The position numbers were made by a program, and so were the translations under genes. A stretch of DNA of 64,000 nucleotides from Leishmania donovani (Eukaryota; Euglenozoa; Kinetoplastea; Trypanosomatida; Trypanosomatidae). This document shows positions 61,801 to 64,000 of this stretch, piece after piece; position 1 is the first letter of the stretch; each line of letters opens with the position of its first letter. The DNA is taken from positions 468,429-532,428 of the forward strand of contig NC_018260.1 in the NCBI RefSeq assembly GCF_000227135.1, read 5' to 3'. The notes under the pieces are model-generated. The model saw only the letters and a program-made list of their open reading frames with translations. It was not told the origin of the DNA and searched no databases.

Positions 61801-63175
61801 ATCCTCACACCGACATCCCAATAGCCCGTTGCTTGGCCAACACGGCGTTGCTGTGAGCTGACTGCTTCCGCTTCATACTTGTAGCGTATTTTTTTTTTAC
61901 GTACTCCTCCCTCTCCATCTCCTGGAACTGCTGTGTTTTTTTTTTTTTTGCTCCTTCCGTGCCTGTGCATCTCTCGCTTCCCCAGCTGCAGTGTCTCCTT
62001 GCTTTGCCTTTCGCGTGTGTGTCTTGTCTGCACAAGAGCAGTAACTCATCGGCTTGCGAATCGAAGCAGCGTGCGCGCTTATATCCGTATCAGCACATAC
62101 ATGTATATATCGATATTGATATATACACCTGCTTTAGTGCTTTCAACGCGATCGCAGGCCCTCCCCCATACACTTACACACGTGTCGCGTAGCGGTAACG
62201 GTAATTTGCCTTCCCGTTGCTCAGAGTCGCGCTTAAGTGTAGGAGAGCACGCCCAAGGACTTCAAGAGAGACCCAGCACGCATCTTCAACACTGCCAGCG
62301 GTTGTCTCGCCACTTCGAAGCTCTGCTGCGGCCCGCTAGCCATCGCGCAAATACTGGTCAGCCGGTGCGCGCACCATAGGTCGAGTCAGCAAACAGGAGT
62401 GGAAGAAACGTACATGTAGTTGCATGGTGGACGAGAAAATCCACATCATCATTCCCTTATTCCCACCCCAGCCAACCACCCACGCGCCGAGCCTTCACAC
62501 GTGCATTACCACCACCGACCATCGCAGACTTCCTCGGCGTGGGATAAGGGCGACACAGTTTTTCGTCCTTTCTTTTCCAGTCGACGATAGCGTCACTGCC
62601 ACCACGACGCAGAGCACTACGTTCTCTTTCTTTTCATCTTTACGTCTTCTTTGTTTCACTCGCTTGTGCGTGCGTTGACGTGTCCTTTTTGCCCTTTTCA
62701 TTCAACGTTTTTTCTTTGTTATCGTTTTCTTTTTCTTTCGTATGTGTGTGTGTGTGAAGGGGCGCCGATCCTCTGCCGGCTCACTTGCTAGCCGATATTG
62801 GCCCTTCATTTGGATTTGGTGCTCTTCCCCTCCCCTCCCCTCCCCCCAGCATCTGCACACACACACACACACACACACGAGGCGTGAATTGCCGAAGCAA
62901 GTCCATCGGCGAAGGAAAGGGGAGAAGCTGTGTGAGAGGCGCAAAGGTCTCTCCCTGTCGCTTCTCTGAAGAAGAGTCTCATTATTGGTCGAGGCTAAGA
63001 GGGGCATCCTTTGGCTCTACTCTTCCATATCTGCGTCTCTCTTTCCTGGCCTGCTCGCTCTTTGACTCGCTGAGTGCGCGCAGCTGTAAGTGCGCTTGCC
63101 CGTCTACGCTGGCGTTTGGGTATCTCGCTGCATCTGCAACATCTCATACCAACGCGCTCGCTGGGCGTGGATGCA
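58870..63175 (+). other. Long intergenic region, 4.3 kb
   Basis: I find no convincing gene in this stretch. It is strongly pyrimidine-rich (59590-59720, 59880-60200, 61610-61700) with T-runs, TG and CA repeats (60211-60225, 62741-62757, 62859-62877) and a short TA stretch (62105-62125). It probably contains the 3' UTR of ATG16 and a long leader for the transporter gene. Frames such as 62424-62678 or 60543-60851 lack structure. Confidence 0.45.
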
Positions 63176-64000
63176 ATGTTCGGCTGCGAGATGATGAGAT
63201 TGAGCAGCGGCAGCGTTCTCGGAGCTGCCCTGAGCCTTGCCGTCACCACCATGGGTGCCGGCATCCTCACACTGCCTTCCGCCTACGCAGATGCAGGCAT
63301 CATCCCTGCAACTCTTATCCTCGTCGGTGTCGGCATTCTCACGGTGTTCTCGATAGACTACATCATCCTCGGTGTAGACAAGCTGGGTCGTAACTCGTAC
63401 GAGGAGCTCACACGTGAGTTGCTTGGCAAGAAGGCGGAGGAAGTGGTACGATGGATGCTAATCATTTATAACACGGGATCTGCTATTGGCTACCTCGTCG
63501 TCTTCGAAGACCTTGTAGCACCGATGCAGCCTCTCGTCACCAGCTACCTGCCCGCGCTCACCACGCCGAAGCACTCGCTGCTTTCCTTCTGGGCCGTCTT
63601 CATCCTGCCGCTCTCCTGCGTTCCCACGCTGGGGGCCCTGCACATCTCCTCCTTCCTCGCCATCTCGGCGACGAGTTTCATCTGCATCATGATTATTTTC
63701 CGCTACTTCGTGCCGGGCCCCACGGAGCTATCCGCCATGACGACAGACGCCATCGCCAACGGCACAGCATCTGCCAACTGGTGGTTGGGTAAGTACCCCT
63801 TGCTGGCTCTGCCGATCATCATGTTCTCGTTCGACTGCCAGTCCCTCGTATTTCAGATATACGCTGGCCTGGACGACATGCGGCGAAGCGTCATGATTAA
63901 GGTGGCCATCATCAGCCTCATCGTCACTGGCGTCATCCACGCTGCCGTCGGTCTCTTTGGCTACCTCTCGAACCCGGTGGACGTGCGCGAGAACATCATC
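63176..64000 (+). CDS. Amino acid transporter (AAAP/AAT family), 5' part
   Basis: The frame runs open from the ATG at 63176 to the window end, giving 275 residues with no stop. The protein starts with a short N-terminus and then SVLGAALSLAVTTMGAGILT, the first helix of AAAP/SLC38-type transporters, whose G-A-G-I-L string is a family hallmark. Further helices follow (IPATLILVGVGILTVFSIDY, then WMLIIYNTGSAIGYLVVFED and LLALPIIMFSFDCQSLVFQI). About seven of the expected ten to eleven segments are visible. Trypanosomatid AATs import arginine, lysine, proline and other amino acids at the plasma membrane; the substrate cannot be read from this part. The N-terminus is shorter than in many paralogues, so an upstream start outside this frame is possible. 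Confidence 0.88.
   Translation, partial: MFGCEMMRLSSGSVLGAALSLAVTTMGAGILTLPSAYADAGIIPATLILVGVGILTVFSIDYIILGVDKLGRNSYEELTRELLGKKAEEVVRWMLIIYNTGSAIGYLVVFEDLVAPMQPLVTSYLPALTTPKHSLLSFWAVFILPLSCVPTLGALHISSFLAISATSFICIMIIFRYFVPGPTELSAMTTDAIANGTASANWWLGKYPLLALPIIMFSFDCQSLVFQIYAGLDDMRRSVMIKVAIISLIVTGVIHAAVGLFGYLSNPVDVRENII

Noticed and set aside
58870..63175. Searched for a hidden gene or small RNA in the 4.3 kb spacer
   Set aside because: Only pyrimidine tracts and simple repeats were found; no cloverleaf, snoRNA-like boxes or structured frame could be supported by eye.
1..64000. CRISPR arrays or bacterial-type operons
   Set aside because: No regularly spaced repeats and no prokaryotic signals; the sequence is eukaryotic throughout.

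Overview
The window looks like nuclear DNA from a Leishmania-type trypanosomatid. Every convincing protein gene is on the + strand, none needs an intron, and the genes sit 0.4-4.4 kb apart. They are separated by pyrimidine-rich leaders with AG acceptors, as expected for polycistronic transcription with spliced-leader trans-splicing. The intergenic DNA carries degenerate retroposons of the DIRE/SIDER type. Third codon positions are GC-rich except in one block (24-30.5 kb). The species cannot be fixed from sequence alone.

Left part, 0-21.5 kb: the 3' end of a disordered-protein gene cut by the window edge; a mitochondrial-type membrane protein; a thioredoxin-fold protein with a CIPC site; an MFS transporter; a small MOZART1-like protein; an ABC1/ADCK atypical kinase; a CWC15-like splicing factor; a type II membrane glycosyltransferase-like protein; and a small protein with an RVCW motif that I read as PNUTS of the trypanosomatid PP1/base-J termination complex. 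Retroposon-derived sequence fills 5.1-5.5, 8.05-9.7, 14.0-14.8 and 16.8-17.3 kb.

Middle, 21.5-24.5 kb: a tRNA-Lys(CTT) on the - strand, the only minus-strand functional gene seen, followed by repeats containing two 99-base N gaps. Each gap is bordered by the same sequence on both sides, so the assembly is uncertain here. From 24 to 30.5 kb lies a block of visibly lower GC with a kynurenine/glutamine-K aminotransferase, a syntaxin-16-type Qa-SNARE that ends in CILM instead of a membrane anchor, NIP7 and ISD11. Next to it, 30.6-34.5 kb reads as one long decayed gene.

Right part, 34.5-64 kb: a small membrane protein; a RAD51/RecA-fold protein with large insertions; a nuclear basic/disordered protein; a MAP kinase with a TDY activation loop; a mitochondrial-type protein; a 1982-residue FHA-plus-kinase protein; ATG16; and the 5' part of an amino acid transporter cut by the right edge. 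The 4.4 kb downstream of the MAP kinase holds a second SIDER2-like copy.

Themes: RNA processing and transcription termination (CWC15, PNUTS), mitochondrial biogenesis (ABC1 kinase, ISD11, two presequence proteins), membrane traffic and autophagy (SNARE, ATG16), signalling (MAPK, FHA kinase) and possible gamma-tubulin nucleation (MOZART1-like). The window's main peculiarities are the retroposons, the low-GC block, the decayed gene, and a retroposon end that appears to supply the MFS transporter's stop codon.
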